DNA of 64,000 bases, from contig OMVS01000001.1 in assembly GCA_900314575.1 (NCBI GenBank), positions 36,711-100,710 on the forward strand, given 5' to 3'. The notes beneath the pieces were generated by a model. The model did not search any database. It saw only the letters and a list, made by a program, of their open reading frames with translations, and was not told where the DNA came from. Below, piece by piece: positions 17,063 to 24,946 of this stretch. The stretch's first letter is position 1, and every line of letters starts with the position of its first letter. The translations under genes and the position numbers were made by a program. The stretch comes from an uncultured Olsenella sp. GTDB lineage: Bacteria; Actinomycetota; Coriobacteriia; Coriobacteriales; Atopobiaceae.

Positions 17063-19105
17063 CTAGTCGCCCGACGTGATGCCCGCCATGACCTGGAGCT
17101 CGTCGTCGGGGGCGTTGTATATGGCGCCGAGGACGTCCCTGACCACGTACATGGCGGAGTACCCGCCCCAGGTCGCGTTCTCGAGCGCGCTCGCAATTAC
17201 GTACTTGGGGTCGTCCGCGGGGGCGTACACCACGAACCAGCCGGTCGGCTGGTGCCCGCTCCTCTCTGCGGTGCCCGACTTGCCCGCGACGGAGACGGGC
17301 AGGCCCGCGAAGTGCTTGGTCTGGTACTCCGACTCCTCGGTGATGACGCCGACGAGGCCTGCCTCGACGAGCTTGCGGTAGGCCTCGCTCTCCTCGCAGC
17401 TCCTGAGGACGCTGGGCTTGTACTCCATCACAGAGCCCGTACCGGTCTGCGACTTGACGCACTTGAGGACGTGGGGCGTCCACACGTCTCCCCCGTTGGC
17501 GATCGAGGCGTAGACGCACGCCATCTGCAGCGGCGTGACGAGCAGGTCGCCCTGGCCGATGGAGAGGTTGACGTAGTCGCCGCCCTTCCACTGGCGGTCC
17601 TCCTCCGGGAACGAGCTGTAGTAGTCGTACTTCCAGGCGGCGTCAGGCACGCGGCCCGCGCTCTCCCCCGGCAGGTCGATCCCCTCCAGCGAGCCGAGCC
17701 CGTATTCGCGGAACTTCTCCTGCATGCCGTCGTTATTGGAGGAGGCGAGGTAGTAGCCCTTGCCGATCTCGTAGAAGACGACGTCGCAGGAGTAGGTGAT
17801 GCCCGTCTGGAGGGTCATCGTGCCGTGCCCCGTCTTCTGCCAGCACCACTTGCCCGACGCCTGCCCCAGGCCGGTCCACCACCCCGCGCAGTAGTAGGTG
17901 GAGGACGGCGTCGCGATCCCGTCGTCGAGCGCGGCGAAGGTCGTCAGGGGCTTGATGGTCGAGGCGGAGGGGTAGGTGCCCGATATCGCCCGGTTGACCA
18001 GCGGGTAGTCGTTCTCCTCCGACCCGAGGCTCTCCCAGTCGTCGTTGGAGATCCCGCCCACGAAGATGTTGGGCGAGAAGTTCGGGCGGCTCGCCATCGC
18101 GAGCACCTCCCCGTTGGTCGCGTCCAGGACCACGACGGAGCCGGACTTGCACTCGGCGCTCACCGAGCTCCGGAGCGCCTTGATCACGGAGTCGAGGGCG
18201 GCCTCCGCGGCCTTCTGGAGGTTCGCGTCGAGCGTGAGCACGACGTCGGAGCCGCTCCTGGGCGCGACCGTGGAGGAGTAGTCGAGGACGTTGCCCTTCG
18301 CGTCGACGTAGACCACCTGCTCGCCCCGCACGCCCTGCAGCACGCTCTCGTACTGGTACTCCACACCCGACTGGCCGACCGTGTCTCCCGTCTGGTACTT
18401 GATCGCGCCCTCGTCCTCGTTCTCCTGCGAGGCCTTGAGCTGCTCTGTCGTGACCGTGCCGGTGTAGCCCACCACGTGGGAGGCGAGGCTTCCGAGCGGG
18501 TAGTAGCGCACCGTCCGCTCCTCGACCGAGACGCCCTGGAAGAGGTCGGGGTGCTCGCCGATGTAGGCGACGACGCGCCGCGAGACGTCGCGCGCCACCG
18601 TCCTCGAGGCCTGGGCGCCCTGGGTCTGGTCCTCGATGCTGCGCTTGACGGCCATGTAGGGCATGCCGATGAGGTTGCCCAGCAGCTGCAGCTCCACGTC
18701 GTCGTTCGCCACGTCCGGGTCCGCCACCACCGTGAGGCTGGGACGGTTGGACACGATCTCCACGCCGTTGCGATCGAGGATGCGACCACGCGGCGCCGAG
18801 AGCGATATGGTCCTCGTGCGGTTGGACTCCGCCTGGCTCGTGTACTCGTCGCCCGAGAGGAGCTGCATCGACCAGATTCTGCCGATGAGAACGACGAAGA
18901 CCCCGGCGATGACGCCGGCGAGGCCCACGAGACGCCCCTTGATGCTTGAGCCGCCGGACCCGTCCGTACCGCCGGCGGCCTTCGGCGCGGCCCCGCCGAT
19001 GTCGAAGGTGAAGCGCGCGTCGCCCTTGCTGTGGAAGACGAAGGCGAGCACGCCCGCCACGACGAGGCAGACGACCACGACGACGAGGAGGACCCTGAGC
19101 GCCAT
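17063..19105 (-). CDS. mrdA: Penicillin-binding protein 2 (elongasome transpeptidase)
   Basis: Class B PBP of 680 aa, the transpeptidase partner of RodA. Unusually there are two hydrophobic segments near the N-terminus (about 3-22 and 58-78), separated by a Gly/Ser linker. The dimerisation domain begins APRGRILDRNGVEIVSNRP. The transpeptidase motifs are SASTIKP (SxxK), KSGTAE (KTG-type) and the serine motif region YSCDVVFYEIG. The ATG at 19105 or the GTG three bases upstream could start it; AAAGGGA lies 7-10 bases in front. It is 1-4 bp downstream of mreD. Confidence 0.94.
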   Translation of the reverse strand: MALRVLLVVVVVCLVVAGVLAFVFHSKGDARFTFDIGGAAPKAAGGTDGSGGSSIKGRLVGLAGVIAGVFVVLIGRIWSMQLLSGDEYTSQAESNRTRTISLSAPRGRILDRNGVEIVSNRPSLTVVADPDVANDDVELQLLGNLIGMPYMAVKRSIEDQTQGAQASRTVARDVSRRVVAYIGEHPDLFQGVSVEERTVRYYPLGSLASHVVGYTGTVTTEQLKASQENEDEGAIKYQTGDTVGQSGVEYQYESVLQGVRGEQVVYVDAKGNVLDYSSTVAPRSGSDVVLTLDANLQKAAEAALDSVIKALRSSVSAECKSGSVVVLDATNGEVLAMASRPNFSPNIFVGGISNDDWESLGSEENDYPLVNRAISGTYPSASTIKPLTTFAALDDGIATPSSTYYCAGWWTGLGQASGKWCWQKTGHGTMTLQTGITYSCDVVFYEIGKGYYLASSNNDGMQEKFREYGLGSLEGIDLPGESAGRVPDAAWKYDYYSSFPEEDRQWKGGDYVNLSIGQGDLLVTPLQMACVYASIANGGDVWTPHVLKCVKSQTGTGSVMEYKPSVLRSCEESEAYRKLVEAGLVGVITEESEYQTKHFAGLPVSVAGKSGTAERSGHQPTGWFVVYAPADDPKYVIASALENATWGGYSAMYVVRDVLGAIYNAPDDELQVMAGITSGD

Positions 19106-19109
19106 CACG

Positions 19110-19658
19110 CTAGAGTCCCTTTACGCTGTAGTGGGACCCGCGGCGCGGCCGAGCGCTCACGCCGCCGGCCGCGTCCTTCGTGAAGTGGTGGTTGAAGGGT
19201 AGGTACGCCACGAACGTCAGGGCATAGGAGGGAAGCGTCCTCATCACGACGACGTCGAAGAGCGAACCGGCCTGGCCCATGGCGAGCATCGCAAGGTGGT
19301 AGACGAAGATCACGACGAGCGACGATATGGCGAAGCTCGAGAGGCATGCCGCCGCGCCGTCCGAGAAGCGGTTGCGCTCCTCGAGGCCCAGCACGTAGGA
19401 GGTCAGCGTCAGGAGCAGCGCCACTAGCCCGACGGGGCCTGTCGTGGAGAGGTCGAAGACGAGCCCGGCGAAGAAGCTGTAGACGACCCCCCTGCGGCCG
19501 CCGACGAGCAGCGAAATGCAGAACGCGAAGATCACCGCGAAGTTGAACCGCCCCGACCCGAAGGCGAGGTTTGGGGCGAGGGCCAGCTGCAGGACGAAGC
19601 AGAGGGCGGCCAGCGCGACGTTGCCGTACCTGCTCCTGTTGGCGTCCTTCTTCTGCAT
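19110..19658 (-). CDS. mreD: Rod-shape-determining protein MreD
   Basis: 182-aa integral membrane protein with five or six predicted segments (for example VALAALCFVLQLALAP, GRRGVVYSFFAGLVFDLS, PVGLVALLLTLTSYVLG). MreD bridges MreC and the RodA-PBP2 synthase. The FAGLVFDL motif is typical of the family. It lies between mreC (9 bp) and mrdA (a few bases), the standard order. The C-terminus has a basic cytoplasmic tail. Confidence 0.92.
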   Translation of the reverse strand: MQKKDANRSRYGNVALAALCFVLQLALAPNLAFGSGRFNFAVIFAFCISLLVGGRRGVVYSFFAGLVFDLSTTGPVGLVALLLTLTSYVLGLEERNRFSDGAAACLSSFAISSLVVIFVYHLAMLAMGQAGSLFDVVVMRTLPSYALTFVAYLPFNHHFTKDAAGGVSARPRRGSHYSVKGL

Positions 19659-19667
19659 TGTCCCCCC

Positions 19668-20738
19668 CTATCCCTGGTCCGAGGTGCCCGAGGCCGTCGT
19701 GGACGTGCCCTTCGCGGAGCCGTGCGCCGCGGAGCCGTCCGAGGCGCCCTTCGACGTGGCGGTCGTTGCGGACGAGGAAGTAGAGCCTGCCGTCGAGGAG
19801 CCCTGCTTCGTGCTCGTGCCCGACTCTTGGGCGTCCGCGTCCGCGATGTCGCCCGCCGTGGCCTGCTGGTCGCTCGAGAGCGACGTAATGACGAGCACCT
19901 CCTCCAGGTTCTCGGGGTTCGCGAAGAGCTTGACCTCGATCGTGTAGTAGAGGGCGCCTGCCGCCTTGGAGACGCTCGTCACCTCTCCGACCGGAAGCCC
20001 CTTGGGAAAGACGCCGCCGAGGCCGCTTGTCACGACCGTGTCGCCGACGTTCACCGTCTGGTCGAGCCTGATGAGGGAGAGCCTGACCGTCCCGTCGGGT
20101 GAGCCTTCGATCATGCCCTGGGCTCGGCTGGACTGGACCATGGCCGAGATGGACGAGTTCTCGTCGCTCAGGAGCCGGACGGTAGAGGAGGTCGGCGAGC
20201 ACTCCGAGATCTGGCCGACGGCACCGTTGGCGTCGACGACGCACATGCCGACCGCCAGCCCCGCCGTCGAGCCCTTGTCGATCGTGACGGTGTCGCTCCA
20301 GGAGTCCGCCGAGGACCCTATGACGGAGGCTGCGACCGACGTGAGGTTGTAGCTGCTCTGTACGTTCAGGAGCTGCTCGAGCCTGCTCGCGGTCTGCTGG
20401 GCCTCCTCCAGCTCAGCGTTCTTCGACTTGAGGCTGGCGTTCTCCGCCTCGAGGTCGGAGAGCGTCCGCTCGTCGGCCGTCAGGTTGTGAAAGACGTTCG
20501 CCATCCCGTTGAACGGCAGGCTCGCGACCGCGCCGACGTAGCGAACGGGCGTCGTCACAACACCGAAGACGCTCCTCACGCCCGTGAAGAAGCCCGAGCC
20601 CGCCTCCTGGCTGCTGAGCGTGAACATGAAGAGCGACACCACAACGAGCAGCACGGTCGTGAGACCGGCTCCGCTGTTCGTCTCGGTCCTCCTGAAGCCG
20701 CTGGTGCTGCGGGGCTTCGAGCCCCCCATCCTAGGCAT
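19668..20738 (-). CDS. mreC: Rod-shape-determining protein MreC
   Basis: 356-aa membrane-anchored scaffold of the elongasome. A short basic N-terminus precedes TM about 26-44 (GLTTVLLVVVSLFMFTLSS), a coiled coil about 88-122 (LSDLEAENASLKSKNAELEE) and the two beta-barrel domains (SWSDTVTIDKGSTAGLAVGM, VVTSGLGGVFPKGLPVG). After about residue 285 there is an unusual Ser/Thr/Ala-rich low-complexity tail of about 70 residues. It follows mreB by 15 bp. Confidence 0.93.
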   Translation of the reverse strand: MPRMGGSKPRSTSGFRRTETNSGAGLTTVLLVVVSLFMFTLSSQEAGSGFFTGVRSVFGVVTTPVRYVGAVASLPFNGMANVFHNLTADERTLSDLEAENASLKSKNAELEEAQQTASRLEQLLNVQSSYNLTSVAASVIGSSADSWSDTVTIDKGSTAGLAVGMCVVDANGAVGQISECSPTSSTVRLLSDENSSISAMVQSSRAQGMIEGSPDGTVRLSLIRLDQTVNVGDTVVTSGLGGVFPKGLPVGEVTSVSKAAGALYYTIEVKLFANPENLEEVLVITSLSSDQQATAGDIADADAQESGTSTKQGSSTAGSTSSSATTATSKGASDGSAAHGSAKGTSTTASGTSDQG

Positions 20739-20753
20739 AGGCGACCCTCTGCC

Positions 20754-21797
20754 CTACAGGCCCGCGCTCTGGACGAAGCCACCCGAGAGGGCGTTGGCCT
20801 CAAGGACCTTCGCGCAGCCGTTGACGACGTTCTCGAGGGCTGTGGGGCTCACGTTGACGGGCACGCCCGTCTCGTCCCTCAGTCTCTGGTCGAGCCCGCG
20901 GAGGAGCCCACCGCCGCCGGTCAGGAGGATGCCGTAGTACATGAGGTCGCTCGCGAGGTCGGGCGGGGTCGCGTCGAGCGCGTCGCGCACCGTCTTGGTG
21001 ACCTCGTCCAGCGGCTTGTCGAGCGCCCGGCGTATCTCCTCGCTCTCGATGCGGACGGTCTTGGGCATGCCGCTCATGACGTCGCGTCCGTTCACCTCGA
21101 CGTCGAGCTCCTCGGCGAGGGGAGCCGCCGAACCGACCTTAATCTTGATGTCCTCGGCGGTGCGTTCGCCGATGGCGAGGTTGTAGACGTCACGGACGTG
21201 CTCGAGAATCGTCTGGTCGAACTCGTCGCCTGCGGTCCGTAGCGACTTCGAGACGACGATGCCACCCATGGCGATGACGGCGACCTCGGTCGTGCCGCCG
21301 CCGATGTCGACGACCATGGATCCGGTCGGGTCCTCGATGGGCAGGTCCGCGCCGATGGCGGCGGCCATGGGCTCCTCGATGAGGTAGGCCTGGCGCGCGC
21401 CTGCCTGGATGGTCGCCTCGAAGACCGCGCGCTTCTCGACCGAGGTGACGCCCGAGGGCACGCAGATGACGACGCGGGGGCGCGGCGACCAGGGGTAGCG
21501 GTGCGGCCGCGCCTTCTCGATGAAGTAGCGGAGCATGACCTCGGTCACGTCGAAGTCCGCTATGACGCCATCCTTGAGCGGGCGCTCCGCGATGATCGAG
21601 CCAGGCGTCCGGCCGATCATGCGCTTGGCGTCGGCACCGACCGCGAGCACGCGGTCCTCGTTCTTGTCGATCGCCACGACCGACGGCTCGTTGAGCACGA
21701 TGCCCTGCCCCCTCGCGGAGACGAGCGTGTTTGCCGTACCGAGGTCGATCGCGAGGTCTCCCCCGTACTCGCTGAACACTGTGTCGAAAAACGCCAT
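20754..21797 (-). CDS. mreB: Actin-like protein MreB
   Basis: 347-aa bacterial actin that organises the elongasome along the membrane. Phosphate 1 loop AIDLGTANTLV, GVTSVEKRAVFEA, the phosphate 2 loop VVDIGGGTTEVAVI and the adenosine motif LLTGGGGLLRGLD are present. It starts MAFFDTVFSEYGGDLAIDLG. It heads the mreB-mreC-mreD-mrdA-rodA cluster, 49 bp downstream of a TPR-protein gene. Confidence 0.97.
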   Translation of the reverse strand: MAFFDTVFSEYGGDLAIDLGTANTLVSARGQGIVLNEPSVVAIDKNEDRVLAVGADAKRMIGRTPGSIIAERPLKDGVIADFDVTEVMLRYFIEKARPHRYPWSPRPRVVICVPSGVTSVEKRAVFEATIQAGARQAYLIEEPMAAAIGADLPIEDPTGSMVVDIGGGTTEVAVIAMGGIVVSKSLRTAGDEFDQTILEHVRDVYNLAIGERTAEDIKIKVGSAAPLAEELDVEVNGRDVMSGMPKTVRIESEEIRRALDKPLDEVTKTVRDALDATPPDLASDLMYYGILLTGGGGLLRGLDQRLRDETGVPVNVSPTALENVVNGCAKVLEANALSGGFVQSAGL

Positions 21798-21846
21798 TGC
21801 TCCCTATCCTTACCGCGGGACCTGCCCCGAGAAAGAGCTGCTACGA

Positions 21847-23172
21847 CTAGTTGGAAGAGACGGTCCCCGTGGTGGTGGAGCTGCCGTCCTGGGAGGCGAA
21901 GTTGGGCGTGACGCTCTCGACCTTCCAGCCGGCGCCGTCACGGGTCAGCTCGACGGTGTACGACTGCGCCCCGCCCTGGGAGAGCGTGGCGGTCACCATC
22001 ACGGTGGAGCTCTTCATGGAGCGGTTCACACCGTTGATCGTGAGCGTCGCGTTCATGGGCAGGATCGCCTCTATCTGGCTCGCGTCCGCCTCGGAGACAT
22101 CGGCGGCAATGTAGGCCCCGACGTCACCACGGTCGGACTTCGCGGCGAAGAGCTCCTGGACGACGGTCTCCTGCGTGGGCAGGCCAAAGCCACGCCAGTA
22201 CGCGAGACCGCAGATGCCGCCGCAGACGATCACGATGATGATCAGCACGGCGAGGACCTTGCGGCCGCGATGGCGCTTCTTGCGCTCGCTCTTGCGGCGC
22301 TTGCGGTCGTCCTCCATGAGCTGCTCCTCCGTGACGGAGAAGAAGCCGGTGTCCTCGGGGGACGGCATGAGATTGCCCGTGGTCTCGCCGGTCGGGTCGA
22401 GCGGATCGAAGGAGACGGGGCCGTAGCCGGCGGCCGCGAGGAAGTTGTCCGTGTCGGAGGGCCTGTTGGCGCCCTTCGCGGCGACTGCGTTGCGCGCAGC
22501 GTCGAAGGATGCCTGCGCCTCGGGCGCGAGCACGTAGGTCCCGTCCGCCGTAGCGTGCGTGAACGCATCCACCGCCTCGCTCATGCGGTTGGCGGCAACG
22601 TAGGCGAGCGCCAGCTCGCAGTAGATCGCGTTCTGGTTCTGGACCATCGTGGAGAAGTCGAGGGCAGTGCGATACGACTCGATTGCGTCCGTCGGGCGCC
22701 CGAGCTCCATGAAGCAGTCGCCGAGCTTCCGCAAGGCCTCGCAGGGGTCCGGGTTGCTCTCGTCGATCGCGGCGTTGCGGTACGCGATGCCCGCGCTGCG
22801 GACGTCGCCCAGGGCGGCATAGGCCGCGCCGAGGGCGAGGTAGGCCTTGTAGGGGGTCTTGTAGCTGGCATCCTGGGTCGCCGCGGACAGGCTGTTGACC
22901 GCCTCGTCCAGGCGGCCGGCAGCGATGAGGGCGCGCCCGCGGTTGGTGCTGAGCGCCCCCTTCTTGCCGTAGGAGTCATCTGCAAGCGCGTCGGCGTAGG
23001 CTGCGGCCGCGTCCTCGAAGCGGTGCAGCTTCATCAGGGCGTTGCCACGGAGGTGGTCCGCACGGCCGGAGGCCTCCCCCGCCGACTTGGCCTGGGCGAG
23101 CTGCATGGCGGCCAGACTCCAGTTGCCCTTCTGGTAGGCGGCGACCCCCGCCTCAAACATCTGCTGATTCAA
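21847..23172 (-). CDS. TPR-repeat membrane protein, function unknown
   Basis: 441-aa protein with an N-terminal array of tetratricopeptide repeats (about residues 1-220, with phrases such as ALMKLHRFEDAAAAYADAL and LALGAAYAALGDVRSAGIAYRNA), a basic stretch (RKRRKSERKKRHRGRKVL), one TM segment (LAVLIIIVIVCGGICGLAYW, about 310-330) and a C-terminal extracytoplasmic domain of about 110 residues. Topology is therefore TPR inside, small domain outside. The TTG start at 23172 is supported by AGGAGG five bases upstream; the first ATG is 12 bases later. Position just ahead of mreB hints at an envelope role, by inference only. Confidence 0.75.
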   Translation of the reverse strand: MNQQMFEAGVAAYQKGNWSLAAMQLAQAKSAGEASGRADHLRGNALMKLHRFEDAAAAYADALADDSYGKKGALSTNRGRALIAAGRLDEAVNSLSAATQDASYKTPYKAYLALGAAYAALGDVRSAGIAYRNAAIDESNPDPCEALRKLGDCFMELGRPTDAIESYRTALDFSTMVQNQNAIYCELALAYVAANRMSEAVDAFTHATADGTYVLAPEAQASFDAARNAVAAKGANRPSDTDNFLAAAGYGPVSFDPLDPTGETTGNLMPSPEDTGFFSVTEEQLMEDDRKRRKSERKKRHRGRKVLAVLIIIVIVCGGICGLAYWRGFGLPTQETVVQELFAAKSDRGDVGAYIAADVSEADASQIEAILPMNATLTINGVNRSMKSSTVMVTATLSQGGAQSYTVELTRDGAGWKVESVTPNFASQDGSSTTTGTVSSN

Positions 23173-23197
23173 CCTGTCCTCCTATGTGAGCCGACGC

Positions 23198-23746
23198 CTA
23201 GGCCTCTCGGTGCTCGATCCTGATCGACCTGATGAGGTCACCGGCCCTGAGCTGGCCGATGACGTCTTTCCCCGCGACCGTCTGGCCGAACACCGTGTAG
23301 CCGGAGTCAAGGGAGTGCTGGGGCCCCAGGCAGAGGTAGAACTGGGAGCCCGCGGAGTCGGGGTTCTGGGAACGAGCCATCGCGAGGGCACCGTCGTCGT
23401 GGCGATTCCTCGGGTTGGTCGTGAACTCCTGGCGGATGCGGTACCCGGGGCCGCCCGTACCGGGATAGCCGTCCGGGCCCCTGCGGCCTGCGACCACGTC
23501 CTCCGCGGACATGTCGCGCGTGTTGGGGTCGCCGCCCTGGATGACGAAGCCGGGCACGTAGCGATGGAACTTGAGTCCGTCGTAGAAGCCGGACAGCGCC
23601 AGCTCGCAGAAGTTCGCCACGTGAATCGGGGCACCCTCCCCGTCGAGGGCGACCTCCACCACGCCCTTGGACGTGTCTATGACTGCGACCTCGTCGCCCT
23701 TGACCTCGTACTCCGGCGTGTAGAGGGGCTCTCCGAACAGACCCAT
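23198..23746 (-). CDS. Cyclophilin-type peptidyl-prolyl isomerase
   Basis: 182-aa single-domain cyclophilin without a signal peptide, so cytoplasmic. Catalytic region FHRYVPGFVIQGGDP (with the Arg), then GALAMARSQNPDSAGSQFYLCL and YTVFGQTVAGKDVI are characteristic. It catalyses cis-trans isomerisation of prolyl bonds in folding. It precedes the TPR gene by 25 bp. The ATG at 23746 has AAAGGA upstream. Confidence 0.93.
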   Translation of the reverse strand: MGLFGEPLYTPEYEVKGDEVAVIDTSKGVVEVALDGEGAPIHVANFCELALSGFYDGLKFHRYVPGFVIQGGDPNTRDMSAEDVVAGRRGPDGYPGTGGPGYRIRQEFTTNPRNRHDDGALAMARSQNPDSAGSQFYLCLGPQHSLDSGYTVFGQTVAGKDVIGQLRAGDLIRSIRIEHREA

Positions 23747-23767
23747 GCCAATCCTTTCGCATCAAGC

Positions 23768-23796
23768 GCGCACACCTTGCGCTGTGCGCCATTTTA
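23768..23796 (-). promoter_or_regulatory. Presumed -10 and leader hairpin of the cyclophilin gene
   Basis: Minus-strand TAAAAT (23796-23791) resembles a -10, with only a weak -35 (TGTGAA) 16 bp upstream. Just after it lies a 7-bp perfect inverted repeat (GCGCACA/TGTGCGC, 23768-23789) that would form a hairpin near the mRNA 5' end. Confidence 0.4.
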
Positions 23797-23858
23797 TCAG
23801 CCTGCCCAACCGTTCACACATTGAGCAGACGCGGCTATCAACTATACACGGCGCCGCG

Positions 23859-24827
23859 CTACTGCTGCCGCACGGGCTTGGCCGCCTCGTACCCCTCGTC
23901 GAAGAGTGACTTCCACGTCTCGGAGCCGCTGCCGCTGGAGTTCGAGCCGAGGTAGTCCATGACCTCCTGGGCGGCGTCGGAGGGAGCGGACGCCGACGCT
24001 ACGGCACCCCATGCACGCGTGATCGCATCCGCCCGGTTCCTGAGGTAACTTCCGAGCTGGGTCAGAGTCCCATACTCGTCGGAGTAGGGCGAGTCGCTCA
24101 TGTCGTACCCGGCGAGCTCAGAGATCTTGTTCGAGAGCTCGATCGAGATGGCCTGTGCGTCAGCCGCACCCTGCTCCGCAGACCCGTCGGCACCCCCGAC
24201 AAGCTCCTTCAAGGTCGACTCGTTGCCGTCCAGCCTCTGGGAGAGCGATCCGAGGCTCTCCCAGAAGCCCGCAAGCTCGTCGTAGTACGCGTCCCCCGAC
24301 GCGCTCTCGGATGTGTCCGCGCCCTGCTTGCTCTTGTCCTGGCCGGTGAGGGTCTCCAGCACTCCGGGGAATCCCGCCCAGGAGGTGTCCCTGTCCACCA
24401 TTGCGTGCGTGATGCGGGAGTTAGGGTTCCAGGGCCTCGTGACGAGCAGGAACCCCCCGCCGACGACGACGAGCGCAGCGGCCGCCGCCACGACGGCCAC
24501 CCTCAGGTGCGGCATGTGCTCGAGTCGCGAGGCGGCGCTGTACCCGTCGGTCGGCTGATCCGGAATCACGCTCTCGGGGGCAACCGCCCGTGGCGCCACG
24601 TCGCGCTCCTCGGTGCTTCGGGCGAGCGTCAGCACCACGTCCTCGTCCGCGAGCGGAAAACCGCAGCACGGACAGACCGTCTCCCCAGGCGGGACCTGAG
24701 CTCCGCAGTTCTTGCAGAAGATGTCTCGCTTCCCCTCGGCATGACGGCTGACGGTTATGCTCGCGTGGCAAGCCGGGCACACCTTTGCGCCCTGCGGCAG
24801 CTGCGTGCCGCAGACTGGACATTTCAA
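23859..24827 (-). CDS. Double zinc-ribbon membrane protein, function unknown
   Basis: 322-aa protein starting with two zinc ribbons: CPVCGTQLPQGAKVCPAC (about 3-20) and CKNCGAQVPPGETVCPCCG (about 38-56). A single TM segment (VAVVAAAAALVVVGGGFLLV, about 110-130) follows, then an extracytoplasmic Ser/Asp/Glu-rich helical domain of about 190 residues with no recognised family. The TTG start at 24827 gives the ribbon at the extreme N-terminus and has GGAGG six bases upstream; the nearby ATG is out of frame. Ribbons inside, helical domain outside. It is separated from acnA by 119 bp. Confidence 0.75.
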   Translation of the reverse strand: MKCPVCGTQLPQGAKVCPACHASITVSRHAEGKRDIFCKNCGAQVPPGETVCPCCGFPLADEDVVLTLARSTEERDVAPRAVAPESVIPDQPTDGYSAASRLEHMPHLRVAVVAAAAALVVVGGGFLLVTRPWNPNSRITHAMVDRDTSWAGFPGVLETLTGQDKSKQGADTSESASGDAYYDELAGFWESLGSLSQRLDGNESTLKELVGGADGSAEQGAADAQAISIELSNKISELAGYDMSDSPYSDEYGTLTQLGSYLRNRADAITRAWGAVASASAPSDAAQEVMDYLGSNSSGSGSETWKSLFDEGYEAAKPVRQQ

Positions 24828-24946
24828 GGATTGCCTCCGTGGTACGAGTGTGGTTCGTTGCTGGCTTCGTTTCGCTTGCGGTCCGCGCGGCAGCGCCCGC
24901 CGTGCGTGGGCTTGAAATCGTACGCCTCCGCCGTCGCGTTTGGCGG

